Assembly: GCA_964626595.1 (NCBI GenBank)
Contig: CAZVFU010000120.1
Location: 1-5,965 of the forward strand
Source of the DNA: JAWLFI01 sp964626595
GTDB lineage: Bacteria; Bacteroidota; Bacteroidia; Chitinophagales; Saprospiraceae
Direction of reading: 5' to 3'
DNA length: 5,965 nt
Part shown: positions 5,908 through 5,965 of the stretch, in pieces
How the letters are laid out: every line of letters begins with the position of its first letter
Position numbering within the stretch: the stretch's first letter is position 1
Position numbers and translations under genes: made by a program
Notes under the pieces: generated by a model
Databases searched by the model: none
Told to the model about the DNA's origin: nothing
What the model saw: the letters and a program-made list of their open reading frames with translations, nothing else

Positions 5908-5965
5908 ATGAAACCTGAACTCAAGTCGGCGTTTAGATCGTCTTCGCTGCTTTTCAAGCTTTATG
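5908..5965 (+). CDS. Possible 5' fragment of a plus-strand gene, cut by the window edge
   Basis: From the ATG at 5908 the frame reads MKPELKSAFRSSSLLFKLY and stays open to the end of the window (19 codons). It would be divergently transcribed from the Wzz-like gene. A stop-free run this short is weak evidence, no good upstream -7 element was found, and the product cannot be recognised. Its placement beside a polysaccharide operon makes a glycan-related gene possible, but that is a guess. Confidence 0.35.
   Translation, partial: MKPELKSAFRSSSLLFKLY

Noticed and set aside
1..5920. AACCTGAAC present at 1-9 and again at 5912-5920
   Set aside because: A 9-base match in nearly 6 kb is not significant, and no longer similarity flanks it, so there is no evidence for element ends or a duplication.
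1..5965. CRISPR array, tRNA, rRNA or insertion sequence
   Set aside because: No regularly spaced direct repeats, cloverleaf-like segments, rRNA-like conserved stretches or transposase motifs were seen on either strand.

Overview
The window looks like a chromosomal segment of a Bacteroidota bacterium, plausibly an environmental Saprospiria or Cytophagia relative. Three things point there: roughly 46-48% GC in the coding DNA sampled by hand, no Shine-Dalgarno sequences before the starts, and an exact match to the Bacteroidota -7 promoter consensus TAnnTTTG (TACTTTTG) ahead of the reverse-strand operon. The phylum assignment is inference; no rRNA or marker gene is present.

Layout. (1) 44-1492, plus strand: a polytopic membrane protein of unknown function, preceded by a perfect 16-bp AT-rich palindrome. 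(2) 1493-1727: a 235-bp non-coding gap with a small hairpin carrying a CTTG tetraloop. (3) 1728-2924, plus strand: an M24 'pita-bread' family protein that would usually be auto-labelled Xaa-Pro aminopeptidase/dipeptidase. Three of the five canonical metal ligands are replaced, and a creatinase-like LERT motif is present. (4) 2925-3180: a convergent gap filled by a GC-rich (about 64% by hand count over 2941-3120) chain of hairpins that looks like a dispersed palindromic repeat unit. (5) 4632-3181 and 5755-4625, minus strand: a two-gene operon. It encodes a Wzz-type polysaccharide co-polymerase followed by a Wzy/WaaL-type O-antigen polymerase/ligase, and the two overlap by 8 bp (ATGGATAA). (6) 5756-5907: a promoter region, followed by a possible truncated plus-strand gene starting at 5908.

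How the genes work together. The Wzz-type and Wzy/WaaL-type proteins are the classical chain-length regulator plus polymerase/ligase pair for a cell-surface polysaccharide (O-antigen, capsule or exopolysaccharide). Their overlap implies translational coupling. The plus-strand membrane protein has a GT-C-like general layout and could belong to envelope glycan metabolism, but nothing in the sequence proves it. The M24 protein has no visible functional link to its neighbours.

The two items most worth a second look are the metal-site substitutions in the M24 protein and the hairpin array between the convergent genes. I see no CRISPR, tRNA, rRNA, transposase, or evidence for a complete novel multi-gene system.
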